43,324 nt of DNA from UBA2334 sp049653005 (GTDB lineage Bacteria > Pseudomonadota > Gammaproteobacteria > Burkholderiales > Burkholderiaceae_C), in the NCBI GenBank assembly GCA_049653005.1, contig JBASFL010000112.1, positions 1-43,324 of the forward strand, written 5' to 3'. The notes under the pieces are model-generated. The model was not told the DNA's origin, ran no database searches, and saw only the letters and a program-made list of their open reading frames with translations. Shown here piece by piece: positions 25,194 to 32,790 of this stretch. Every line of letters begins with the position of its first letter. The stretch's first letter is position 1. Both the position numbers and the translations under genes were made by a program.

Positions 25194-26200
25194 GCAATTG
25201 GTTTGTGGAGTTAACCGGTTTTGAGGAAACGACTTACGCAGAAACGCGGTCCAAACTGAGTGTGAACGGCACCCAGTTGGTGTCACACGCGAATGGTCGC
25301 GGCTGGGAGATTGGCCATTTGGAAACCCCTTCATTGGCGGAGCTTAGGGCGCAGGCAGGGCCTTTGCTGGACCGCACAAGGGGCAAGCTAAAAATCAGCA
25401 ATGTGGTGGCTGACGCACATGCAATGCACGCCAACCCCGAGGCGAAAAATGCGTTGGTTCAGGTGGCTTCTCAGTTCAACTTGCTGGAGATGACCAGCCA
25501 ATGGGTCAGCCCGGACGGTGGGGTTACCTGTTACCAAGACGACAAAACCCAAGGCCCAGCTTGCGCCATCGCTGCGGGACCTGCCACGATTTACCGCAAC
25601 TACTTTGCACCCGTGGGCCAGCAGACGGGCCAAACCGCTAAGCACCAAATCAACACCTTGGCTGATCTGCTCAGCGTTCTGCCCGGCGGGCAGGGCATAC
25701 ACATGAGAAATGGGTATGCACTTGCTTATGACACAGCCACTTTGCGGACGATTGGTGAGGCGATAGCGGGTGCTTCACCTTCCCAACTTGACCACTGGCG
25801 CTCACTGTTGCGAATCGGATTGCACTGGAATGTGGAAGTGACAGCGGCAGGACCGGGGACTGGGCAGCGGCTGACACAGGCCCTCTGCTCAGCGCTGCCA
25901 ATCAGCTACAGCGCTTTGGGTGATGCCGATGAATGGGAGCCGTTTGGCCGCTTGGTGCTTGAGGCCGCATACGAAGCGACCTTGTGGGCGGGCGTGATCA
26001 ATGCCGCACGCAACGGCAATTCAAAAGTCTATTTGACCCTGGTGGGCGGGGGGGCTTTTGACAATAAAAGGGTTTGGATTCTGGATGCCATCCAGCGTGC
26101 AATTCATGCAGTGGGGAATCAGGCCCTAGACGTTCAAATCATCAGCTACAAAAATGTCTACGACGATTTGAAACGCTTGGTCGCGGTCCACGGGAATTAA
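25190..26200 (+). CDS. Macrodomain-like protein of unknown function
   Basis: This 336-residue protein is translationally coupled to the phosphatase (4-base overlap). The conserved blocks I recognise are FNLLEMTSQWVSPDGGVTCY, DDKTQGPACAIAAGPATIYRNYF, ALPISYSALGDADEWEPF, LEAAYEATLWAGVINA and SKVYLTLVGGGAFDNKRVWILDAI. The last resembles the ligand-loop 2 and final helix of macrodomains (GGGxFxN...WI). Macrodomains bind or hydrolyse ADP-ribose derivatives, so a phosphatase plus macrodomain pair could process an ADP-ribose phosphate or a modified nucleotide (inference). It has no signal peptide. Catalytic residues cannot be assigned with certainty. Confidence 0.65.
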   Translation: MSNWFVELTGFEETTYAETRSKLSVNGTQLVSHANGRGWEIGHLETPSLAELRAQAGPLLDRTRGKLKISNVVADAHAMHANPEAKNALVQVASQFNLLEMTSQWVSPDGGVTCYQDDKTQGPACAIAAGPATIYRNYFAPVGQQTGQTAKHQINTLADLLSVLPGGQGIHMRNGYALAYDTATLRTIGEAIAGASPSQLDHWRSLLRIGLHWNVEVTAAGPGTGQRLTQALCSALPISYSALGDADEWEPFGRLVLEAAYEATLWAGVINAARNGNSKVYLTLVGGGAFDNKRVWILDAIQRAIHAVGNQALDVQIISYKNVYDDLKRLVAVHGN

Positions 26201-26208
26201 AGTTGAAT

Positions 26209-26907
26209 TTATTCAGGAAGTGTAGCTCTGTCCAAATGGGCGCCGTTCCATACTACAAACTCATAATCAAAGGGTGTTATTTCCCTTCCTGAGTTGTTGC
26301 TTGATTTTTTAGTTAGTTCCAGTATTGTATTTTGAAATTCGCGGTATTGATTCTCATCTTGAATGTAGCCCATGCTTGCATTTTTTGGAATATTTAACTC
26401 GGGGTGGATGTTTCTTATAGCCTGAATCGTGTAGCTGTCAAGTGGCACATTAAGGTATTTTATAAATTCGCTCTTGTTTAGCCCTGGGCACAATTTTTCA
26501 TCCAGATGGAGAAGGTGCTTGATGGATAAGTTCAAAAGCTTGGCGGATCTGCCAAAGCCAATTTTATTCTTTCCTTTGGTTTTCTCTGACCAATATTTTT
26601 CTAGTTTGCTTGCGGCGTCAATCACATACTGCATCATGCTTTCGAAGCTTTCTATTTTACAGATTTCACCTTTGTCTTTATTCAGCTGCAGATTTGTCCA
26701 GTCTCGATATACCGAAGATGGCGCCAGATCATGAATGCCAACGGATCTGAATCGAAATGCTCTGAAGGTGTTGCCGGTGACACTGCTTTTTACAGCTGCC
26801 TCAATTGAGGGCGCTACTGTGGATAACCACTTCTTTTTTTCTTCCAATACGATATTGTCGTCAACTGCATTTTTGAAATGTTCGAAGTCTTGGAAAACGA
26901 TTGGCAT
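26209..26907 (-). CDS. Hypothetical protein of the accessory island
   Basis: This 232-residue, Lys/Asn/Ile-rich protein is encoded at much lower GC than the flanking chromosome. There is no signal peptide or membrane segment. The central part (KIGFGRSAKLLNLSIKHLL, then YLNVPLDSYTIQAI) resembles a family of uncharacterised proteins with a G-x-A-x-K-x-x-N-x-x-x-K helix and a P(I/L)DS motif, but I cannot name it. It converges with the macrodomain-like gene (8-base gap) and lies 90 bases downstream of the DnaB-like gene on the same strand, so it may be the last gene of that operon. Confidence 0.65.
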   Translation of the reverse strand: MPIVFQDFEHFKNAVDDNIVLEEKKKWLSTVAPSIEAAVKSSVTGNTFRAFRFRSVGIHDLAPSSVYRDWTNLQLNKDKGEICKIESFESMMQYVIDAASKLEKYWSEKTKGKNKIGFGRSAKLLNLSIKHLLHLDEKLCPGLNKSEFIKYLNVPLDSYTIQAIRNIHPELNIPKNASMGYIQDENQYREFQNTILELTKKSSNNSGREITPFDYEFVVWNGAHLDRATLPE

Positions 26908-26997
26908 TGATGCTCCTTGGTTGATGTGATAGTGGATTGTTTTTGAAATTGGGTGCAGATTTGATGTGTTTTGAGTAATTATTGCAGAATCGATGAT

Positions 26998-27921
26998 TCA
27001 TGTCAATAGTAGGTCGAGTTTTTTGGTTGGTCCGTTCCTGTTTTTCAGTATTGATGCTTGAATTTGTTCTGTTTTTTTACTCTGAGATAGTTCAACTATA
27101 AGGTCGCTTGAATCGAACTTTTCCTGATTAAAATGCGGGTGGAGGTTGGCATTTAAATTTGCCAGAACAATTACGGGTGTGCATAGTTCTAGTGCGAGGT
27201 TCTTTAAAAATTGTAGACTTTCATGAGGCTCCATTTTTGCATTTATTTCATGTGTTAAGGCTATTCTTTTTGTAATTCCAACGCCGTCTACGACAACCAG
27301 CCCAAGAAAACCACGCTGGCGCTTTAGATTGCGCAAGTTGTTTCGCATTTTATTGATTTCCAGTTTCGCAGAATCATCAATGTAGAGTGAGGCGTTTTGT
27401 AATTTCTGTAATGCCTGATTTAGGTCTGATTTTTTATCTAAAGGTATCAGCCCCGCTCTCAGGTTTTCTTTTTTAATTTGCGCCATGGCACTGGCCATGC
27501 CCAAAAGAGTCTGTACTGCTTTGCGCTTGGAAGAGAAGATTGCCACAGGCAACTCTTCGTTAATTGAAACATGCCGCGCAATGGCACATGCCACATCATC
27601 AAGGTGGCAATCATCAACTCCGGTGATTAAAATTAATTCGCCTGGTTGAAGACCATCTGTCAATTGATCAAGTTGGTCAATACCCGTTGGAATGCCTGTG
27701 ATGTTCTCTGGGTTATCAATTTTCTCTTGGAAATAATCTATCAACTCAGAGGTGAGTTGATCTGCACCAATCAAATTCAGGTATTCCATGCTGCTGGAGT
27801 TTGGTTGCTCCAATTTTGATTGGAATGGAATGTGAAGGTGTTTCGCTCTGTCTCTCTGGGTTTTGAATTTTCTGATGTTGGCTTTGTATTCTCTCATTTG
27901 TATTTTTTTGAATATTTCCAT
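26998..27921 (-). CDS. DnaB-type helicase C-domain homologue lacking Walker A (probable pseudo-ATPase)
   Basis: The 307-residue protein aligns with the RecA-like C-terminal domain of DnaB. TGIPTGIDQLDQLTDGLQPGELILIT is the usual domain entry. PVAIFSSKRKA stands where DnaB has the FSLEM catalytic Glu, LVVVDG (residues 208-213) matches Walker B, and LKNRNGPTKKLDLLL matches the RNGPTG arginine-finger region. The Walker A segment, normally RPSMGKT, reads GVDDCHLDD (101-109), so the Lys and Ser/Thr are gone; the FSLEM Glu is also replaced. ATP hydrolysis is therefore unlikely. An upstream gene overlaps its first 176 bases in another frame, next to an A7 run. It is AT-rich, like the rest of the island. 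Confidence 0.7.
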   Translation of the reverse strand: MEIFKKIQMREYKANIRKFKTQRDRAKHLHIPFQSKLEQPNSSSMEYLNLIGADQLTSELIDYFQEKIDNPENITGIPTGIDQLDQLTDGLQPGELILITGVDDCHLDDVACAIARHVSINEELPVAIFSSKRKAVQTLLGMASAMAQIKKENLRAGLIPLDKKSDLNQALQKLQNASLYIDDSAKLEINKMRNNLRNLKRQRGFLGLVVVDGVGITKRIALTHEINAKMEPHESLQFLKNLALELCTPVIVLANLNANLHPHFNQEKFDSSDLIVELSQSKKTEQIQASILKNRNGPTKKLDLLLT

Positions 27922-28252
27922 TCTTTGGCCGGCTTAAAATTTGTGATGCATTATCGATTGAATTTAATTCGCCATCAAGGACGCAGCTATTCCCATGTAA
28001 GTCAGTTTTTATCAACAAGTATGAATTGTTTGATTTGCTTTCTAAAAATTCTAGGAATTTCTCAGATTTAGGCTCATTTGAGGAGCGTTGCCAAACAATT
28101 TCAAATGCGTCGATTCTTACGATTGCCGCAATAAGCTTGCTGCGCTGGGCACACACCTGGGTTGAAGCCACCTCTTTGGTGTGTAGCCACAGCACAGTAG
28201 CCAGCATGCACATGTGCAGAAGCAGTGGCAGAGTCCTTCCAATTGACCGCAT
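27746..28252 (-). CDS. Hypothetical protein overlapping the DnaB-like gene
   Basis: This 168-residue open frame has an ATG that overlaps the preceding gene's stop (ATGA at 28254-28251), a strong coupling sign. The N terminus is hydrophobic (LPLLLHMCMLATVLWL, about residues 8-23), a possible anchor or signal. The middle (LIAAIVRIDAFEIVW, YLLIKTDLHGNSCVLDGEL) looks protein-like. The last ~58 codons lie inside the DnaB-like gene in another frame and look less protein-like. One base fewer in the A7 run at 27903-27909 would join the two frames, so this may be the N-terminal part of one disrupted or frameshifted gene. Function unknown. Confidence 0.45.
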   Translation of the reverse strand: MRSIGRTLPLLLHMCMLATVLWLHTKEVASTQVCAQRSKLIAAIVRIDAFEIVWQRSSNEPKSEKFLEFLESKSNNSYLLIKTDLHGNSCVLDGELNSIDNASQILSRPKNGNIQKNTNERIQSQHQKIQNPERQSETPSHSIPIKIGATKLQQHGIPEFDWCRSTHL

Positions 28253-28686
28253 CAGACTTGCTTACTCGAATATGGTATCAATCGCGCCATTGGTTTGGGG
28301 CGCTTGCGGGCAAGGTATTGCAATAGCAAAGTTTTCACCATGTCCTTGTCCTTCTCAATATTGACGTTCGTGTATTCCTCTGGGTTTCTGTTTGCTGTCA
28401 TGCGCACCGCTGCCCAGCCCTCTTGTTGAGGCGCGAAATCAATCTTGTAAATACAAAATCCGGTCCACGACCGATGAATGTAGGCCACGTCTTTTTCATC
28501 CACGTAAATAAACCAACGCTCATCCATTTCTTCAGGTATCCACCCCAATCTCACATTTTCCATTTCCGCCGTTGTGATGGGTATGTAGATGTGCACACTC
28601 ACATGCAGATCAGGCAATGACGGAAGTTGAAGCCCCTCCGGGCTGGCAATGACTGGTTTTGAAATTGTGGGCGGTGTTTTGTTCAT
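28252..28686 (-). CDS. Hypothetical protein with HRSWTGFCIY motif
   Basis: This 144-residue soluble protein is recognisable only by the block ERWFIYVDEKDVAYIHRSWTG followed by FCIYKIDF. I associate that block with a family of uncharacterised bacterial proteins in which strands carrying W-F-Y-x-D and HRSWTG(F/Y)CIY are conserved. AAVRMTANRNPEEY follows. There are no catalytic assignments. It is the first gene of a leftward operon whose start is 20 bases from a palindromic operator (28706-28728) shared with the divergent WYL regulator, and it is coupled by ATGA to the next gene. Confidence 0.65.
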   Translation of the reverse strand: MNKTPPTISKPVIASPEGLQLPSLPDLHVSVHIYIPITTAEMENVRLGWIPEEMDERWFIYVDEKDVAYIHRSWTGFCIYKIDFAPQQEGWAAVRMTANRNPEEYTNVNIEKDKDMVKTLLLQYLARKRPKPMARLIPYSSKQV

Positions 28687-28705
28687 GCCGTCAGTGTGGT
28701 GGGGT

Positions 28706-28728
28706 ACTGGCTCAGGAGGTGAGCCAGT
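28706..28728. promoter_or_regulatory. WYL-regulator operator, copy 1 (ACTGGCTC-N7-GAGCCAGT)
   Basis: This perfect 8-bp inverted repeat with a 7-base spacer sits between the leftward operon (start 28686) and the WYL regulator (start 28775). An identical arrangement recurs just downstream of the regulator gene at 29782-29804. It probably mediates autorepression and control of the divergent operon. Confidence 0.7.
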
Positions 28729-28774
28729 GCCCTAAGATTCCTGCACACCGCACAAACAAGCAAGGGACGCACGA

Positions 28775-29770
28775 ATGGCTCAGATAGAACGGCTGTACCG
28801 CATTGAACAGATGCTGCAAAACCAGCAAACCATCACGTTTGAGCAGTTGAAGCAGGCGCTGGAAGTTTCACCGGCCACCCTCAAGCGAGACCTGAGCTAT
28901 TTGCGCGACAGGTTGGGTGTGCCTGTGATTTATGACCGCTTTGCATTGAGCTACCGGCTCGATCAACCAGCCAAAGGGCGCAAGGTTGAATTGCCAGGCC
29001 TGTGGTTCACCGCAGATGAACTCAAAGCCTTGCTGACCATGCACAAGCTTTTGTCAGATTTGGACACCAGTGGCTTGCTGGGTGTGAGTGTTGATGCCCT
29101 GTTGCTGCGCATCAAAAGCCTCATGGGCACGAACTTGGCCGATGTCGAGACCCTGCTTCAGCGGGTACAACTCAGGTCCACTGGTGCCCGCCGAAGTGTC
29201 AACCCTGCCAGCTTTCACACCGTCAGCACGGCTTTGCTGAACAACAAGCGTTTGGAGCTGGACTACAAGGCTCGGCACAGCAACGCGCTTGAGCACCGAG
29301 AAATCTCACCACAGCGCCTGGTCTATTACAGAGACAACTGGTACCTGGTGGCGTTTTGCCACAGCCGCCAAGCGCTGCGGGTCTTTTCTCTGGATCAAAT
29401 GAGTCATTTGCACCTTGCCAATAAGCAGGCTCAGTTGCTGCCACCGGAAGCGCTGACGGCAGCTGTAGATGCGGGTTACGGCATTTTTCAGGGGGGCGAG
29501 TTGCTGTGGGCCGAGATTTTGTTCAGAGGTGACAGCGTGCGGTGGGTACAAGATCAGCATTGGCACACGCAACAGCAGATGACGTGGCAGCCCGACGGCT
29601 CACTTCTGCTCCAAATTCCATACCTGAACCCTGCGGAACTGGCGGTTGACATCATGAGCTGGGGGGCTGGGTGTGAGGTGCTCTCCCCCGCTTCATTGAG
29701 GTTTCAGGTGCGGCAACAGTTGCAGCAAGCGCTTGCGCAATACGCCGCAGTTGATGCAGAAAACAACTGA
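28775..29770 (+). CDS. WYL-domain transcriptional regulator 1
   Basis: This 331-residue regulator has an N-terminal DeoR-like helix-turn-helix (residues about 3-60: IERLYRIEQMLQNQQTITFEQLKQALEVSPATLKRDLSYLRDRLGVPV), a linker helix region, then a WYL domain (about 145-225: NNKRLELDYKARH, ISPQRLVYYRDNWYLVAFCHSR, RVFSLDQM) and a C-terminal WCX extension. WYL proteins of this layout (BrxR/CapW/PafBC types) often silence defence genes until nucleic-acid or nucleotide signals appear. A GGGAC ribosome-like sequence precedes the ATG. Identical palindromes flank the gene on both sides, and it is divergent from the operon that starts at 28686. Confidence 0.87.
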   Translation: MAQIERLYRIEQMLQNQQTITFEQLKQALEVSPATLKRDLSYLRDRLGVPVIYDRFALSYRLDQPAKGRKVELPGLWFTADELKALLTMHKLLSDLDTSGLLGVSVDALLLRIKSLMGTNLADVETLLQRVQLRSTGARRSVNPASFHTVSTALLNNKRLELDYKARHSNALEHREISPQRLVYYRDNWYLVAFCHSRQALRVFSLDQMSHLHLANKQAQLLPPEALTAAVDAGYGIFQGGELLWAEILFRGDSVRWVQDQHWHTQQQMTWQPDGSLLLQIPYLNPAELAVDIMSWGAGCEVLSPASLRFQVRQQLQQALAQYAAVDAENN

Positions 29771-29781
29771 GGTACCCCACC

Positions 29782-29804
29782 ACTGGCTCGTGCTGTGAGC
29801 CAGT
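29782..29804. promoter_or_regulatory. WYL-regulator operator, copy 2 (ACTGGCTC-N7-GAGCCAGT)
   Basis: Same 23-bp site as at 28706-28728, with identical arms and spacer length but a different spacer sequence. It lies 12 bases after the WYL gene stop and 42 bases before the cysteine-repeat gene, placing that gene and the ankyrin gene under the same regulator. Confidence 0.7.
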
Positions 29805-29845
29805 GAGGGCACAAACTCCGGGTTCATTCAAACCAGGAGTTGAAC

Positions 29846-30094
29846 ATGGATGTATTTCCTTTGCCCAAAATTGGCGCATGCCCACCTGGGTACGCCCAGC
29901 AGGGTGACATGTGTGTGCCCATGGCAAACGCAAAACCAGCATTGGTGCGCAACGGCACCTGCCCACCCAGTTGGTTTCAGAGTGGAAGTTATTGTGTGTC
30001 CACCACAAACAACCCCAAGTCAGTTATTCATCGCGAAGGCACTTGCCCACCCGGTTGGGCACCTGTAGGCGAGTATTGCGTGAAATTGAACTGA
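29846..30094 (+). CDS. Small cysteine-rich protein with three CPPG-W repeats
   Basis: This 82-residue protein consists almost entirely of three tandem units of about 15 residues, each with a Cys at either end: ACPPGYAQQGDMCV, TCPPSWFQSGSYCV and TCPPGWAPVGEYCV, joined by linkers of about 13 residues. The ATG at 29846 has AGGAG 6 bases upstream; a TTG at 29840 is less likely. There is no signal peptide. The even cysteine count suggests one disulfide or metal-binding knuckle per repeat. It sits just after a WYL operator copy and 18 bases before the ankyrin gene. Function unknown. Confidence 0.72.
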   Translation: MDVFPLPKIGACPPGYAQQGDMCVPMANAKPALVRNGTCPPSWFQSGSYCVSTTNNPKSVIHREGTCPPGWAPVGEYCVKLN

Positions 30095-30112
30095 TCAATT
30101 ATCACTATTTAT

Positions 30113-31147
30113 ATGAATAATAATTATTGCATTAAACCCACCCAGCCAGGCGCGGAGGGTTGGGTTGGGCCCGCTTATGGCCTGCACCGACTGATCAACA
30201 GCGGGGCTATGAATTACTTGAATCCCAATGATGTCAGGAAATACATTCAGGAGAATGATTGTGATGTTGATCTTCCTGATGAAGAAGGGTCAACCCCTCT
30301 TCACCAAGCGGCGCAATTTGGACTTTTTGAAATTGCCAAAATACTTTTTTTGGAATTTGGTGCCAATATCAACGCTCAAGCAACAAATGGATGGACTCCT
30401 CTGATAGAGGCCTGCTTCATAGACAGTATTTACTTCGTCAGAGACAAAACAGTTGAAACAGTCAAATTCTTGATTGAGCAGGGTGCAGATCAAAGCATTA
30501 AGTGCAGGGAAGGGAAAACAGCGCTCGACTACGCTGAAAAAACATACTTTGATCGAACCATTTATTACTATCTTTTGAGAAAAGAAACAGATTGGAATCG
30601 ATACAACATGATCACCACCGATTTTCTCGGAAAAACAATCTCGGTTCGGCTGAAGGAAAATATTAAATACTCAATTCGCAATTACAAGTTGGATGAGCCT
30701 GTTGCCAGTGAGGTGATTGTTGGTAAGCTTTCTGCGGTATGCCAGGATGTGGAGTTTTTCGATGAATACCCAGCGATGCAGTTTGATGTGAGGCCTGACA
30801 ATGCAATAGTAAGAATCTATGCATTGAACAAAGACGGTGTCAGAACATGGGATTTTTATCAATTCCATCATGACGACGTTGAAGTTGAGCTTGTTTCAGA
30901 CGAGTGTTGCAGTCATGGTTATGAAAGATTGTGTGGACGCCATGTAGATGTTCAGGCGCAGAGTTCGGCACCTATTTACTATCAGCTGGATGGTGTGAGA
31001 CAAGTGTTGGAGCCTCGCGAATGCGTATCAGGTAAATTGTGGCAAATGACGGGTCGGCTGGGCGAATACAGCTACGAAATGGCTCATATCGAAGTAGCTG
31101 GAGGAGGGCGGGCAGTATTCTTTGCCGATGAAGTGTTGATTGAGTAA
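30113..31147 (+). CDS. Ankyrin-repeat protein with unknown C-terminal domain
   Basis: The N-terminal ~150 residues of this 344-residue protein contain about three ankyrin repeats (EGSTPLHQAAQFGLFEIAKILF; NGWTPLIEACF...VKFLIEQGAD; EGKTALDYAEK). The C-terminal half (about 170-344) is a beta-rich region of unknown family with acidic patches and several Cys (DECCSHGYERLCGRH). There is no signal peptide. It is AT-rich, follows the cysteine-repeat gene closely and is likely co-transcribed with it. Ankyrin proteins mediate protein-protein contact, so it may be a partner, adaptor or immunity-type protein (inference). Confidence 0.75.
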   Translation: MNNNYCIKPTQPGAEGWVGPAYGLHRLINSGAMNYLNPNDVRKYIQENDCDVDLPDEEGSTPLHQAAQFGLFEIAKILFLEFGANINAQATNGWTPLIEACFIDSIYFVRDKTVETVKFLIEQGADQSIKCREGKTALDYAEKTYFDRTIYYYLLRKETDWNRYNMITTDFLGKTISVRLKENIKYSIRNYKLDEPVASEVIVGKLSAVCQDVEFFDEYPAMQFDVRPDNAIVRIYALNKDGVRTWDFYQFHHDDVEVELVSDECCSHGYERLCGRHVDVQAQSSAPIYYQLDGVRQVLEPRECVSGKLWQMTGRLGEYSYEMAHIEVAGGGRAVFFADEVLIE

Positions 31148-31153
31148 GCGCGT

Positions 31154-31738
31154 TTATCCTAGGTTGGACGATTTTCGCCTCAACCTATTTTGAGGCGTCA
31201 CTGACTGACAACCGGTGTTGGCCCTCGATTTATCCAATTCAACCCAGGTCATTCCACCACCAGCGGTTTGACAGAAACGGACCGCAAGGCATGGAAGAAA
31301 CTTGGCCTCGAACCAAGCTGCAAACGGTTCGAGCACATGCTTGTGAACCAGCATGTCTGTAGACCGATAGCGAGTGTGGTGTGTGCTTTCTCCTTGGCAG
31401 AGCAAACACACCCATCCACCTGGGGTGCGCACTGGGGCAGCTTCAAAAAGTCCGGCCATGTCCCAGCAAGTTCCATCTTTAAAAAATACCACAGAAATTT
31501 CAAAGCTGGCAGGATTTGAGCGTCTCGATTTCACACAGATACGAACTGATCGTGGATTCCATCCAAAAATTGACAACTCGGTGTAACCAGTCTGAACGTT
31601 GGAACTTTGCGAGTGAAGCTTGACTTTGCGATTTATATTTAAATCGCGAAATATCATTTCTCGCAATGTAATTGATTTTTCTTTAACTGGGATCACAATC
31701 TGTGGAAGTTTTTTTCCTGGTTCTATTGGGCTTCCCAT
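31154..31738 (-). CDS. Hypothetical protein
   Basis: This 194-residue protein has no recognised domain. It looks globular, with a Trp/Cys-rich middle (FGWNPRSVRICVKSRR, KDGTCWDMAGLF, GGWVCLLCQGEST) and a C-terminal segment HKHVLEPFAAWFEAKFLP. There is no signal peptide. It converges with the ankyrin gene (6-base gap) and lies 86 AT-rich bases downstream of the second WYL gene on the same strand. That gap contains a 15-bp AT palindrome (31805-31819). It may be part of the AAA+/nuclease/WYL operon or have its own promoter. Confidence 0.6.
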   Translation of the reverse strand: MGSPIEPGKKLPQIVIPVKEKSITLREMIFRDLNINRKVKLHSQSSNVQTGYTELSIFGWNPRSVRICVKSRRSNPASFEISVVFFKDGTCWDMAGLFEAAPVRTPGGWVCLLCQGESTHHTRYRSTDMLVHKHVLEPFAAWFEAKFLPCLAVRFCQTAGGGMTWVELDKSRANTGCQSVTPQNRLRRKSSNLG

Positions 31739-31824
31739 CGTCTCGTGAATTTATTATGTGTTTCCCTATTATTTTACGGTGAATTTTCATTTTTGAAACT
31801 ATTGATATATTCAATATATGCTGT

Positions 31825-32790
31825 TTATGTGCAAGTTGAAGTTTGCAGATGCGTAATCTCTTGTCCAAAACTTCTCAGCCATTTGTGCAGAAGATCTGTT
31901 TCGGGTACTGTGGCCTGTATGTGGTAACCCGATTCGGTGACCGTCACGACCTGGTCGGAACACAGCCCCGATTCAACAATATGCAAACCACTTGCCCGAG
32001 TGATGTGAAACGACAGCCGAACCCGCCTGCCAGTGTTGACGCCAAACCGGCCCTCGTCGTCATAGGCTTGAAGATCGAAGCTCTTGGGTGGTTCGAAAAC
32101 ATGCGGTGTCTCGGTGGCTGATTCAAACCGGTGCAGTGCCAGCGATCGCTCGTTGTCAAACCCTTCAAACCGGCACACCAGGTAAAGCCGCGGCCCCTGT
32201 TGCGCCAAGCCCAGGGGCATGACGCGTGCCTCCGTCAATTTGCCCGTTGCGTTTTTGTAGGCAATGTCCAACCACCGGTTGGCATACAAGGCATTGCTGA
32301 CGGTGTCAAAAATGCCATTGGCAATCTTGGGGGGCAGCAGTGGCTGGCTGGTGCTGACCACGCGCACTTTGCGCAGCCATTCGCGCGAACGCTGGGCGGG
32401 CGGGGTTTGCGTGCCATACACGCTGGCGTGGGCCTGGTCAAAAAAACCTTGCATGGACTTCATCAAGCTGGTGGGCAGCAAGGTGGACAAGTGTTGCTGG
32501 GCCAGCAGCAGCATGACCGACTCATGTTCCGTCAGCGTGGGCAAGGTCAAACCAGCGGATTGTTCTTTCCAGCTGTAGCCATAAGGTTTGCTGCGGTCGT
32601 CCCGTTCAATGTCGAAATGCTCGGTCAGCATTTCCATTTGTCGCTGAATGGTGCGCAGGTCGCGCTCCAGGCCCATGTGTTTCAGTTGTTGGTGAAGTTC
32701 ACGGGTGGTGACTTTGCGTTTGCGGGGAATGCGTTTGAGCAATTCCAACGCCAAGGCAACGGTGTCTTGTGATTCCGGTCGTTTTGCCAT
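31825..32790 (-). CDS. WYL-domain transcriptional regulator 2
   Basis: The N-terminal winged helix of this 321-residue regulator covers about residues 10-70 (VTTRELHQQLKHMGLERDLRTIQRQMEML), followed by a WYL domain (about 160-240: NRWLDIAYKNATGKLTEARVMPLGLAQQGPRLYLVCRFEG) and a C-terminal extension. Its ATG directly abuts the nuclease gene's stop (TGA 32793-32791, ATG from 32790), so it is the third gene of the ATPase/nuclease operon. It differs in sequence from the first WYL protein, so it is not a recent duplicate. It probably represses its own operon, perhaps at the palindrome 36586-36604. Confidence 0.85.
   Translation of the reverse strand: MAKRPESQDTVALALELLKRIPRKRKVTTRELHQQLKHMGLERDLRTIQRQMEMLTEHFDIERDDRSKPYGYSWKEQSAGLTLPTLTEHESVMLLLAQQHLSTLLPTSLMKSMQGFFDQAHASVYGTQTPPAQRSREWLRKVRVVSTSQPLLPPKIANGIFDTVSNALYANRWLDIAYKNATGKLTEARVMPLGLAQQGPRLYLVCRFEGFDNERSLALHRFESATETPHVFEPPKSFDLQAYDDEGRFGVNTGRRVRLSFHITRASGLHIVESGLCSDQVVTVTESGYHIQATVPETDLLHKWLRSFGQEITHLQTSTCT

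Noticed and set aside
31805..31819. AT-rich palindrome (ATATATT-C-AATATAT) as an operator or terminator
   Set aside because: Such palindromes are easily produced by chance in a strongly AT-rich spacer, there is no U-tract stem of adequate strength and no second copy.
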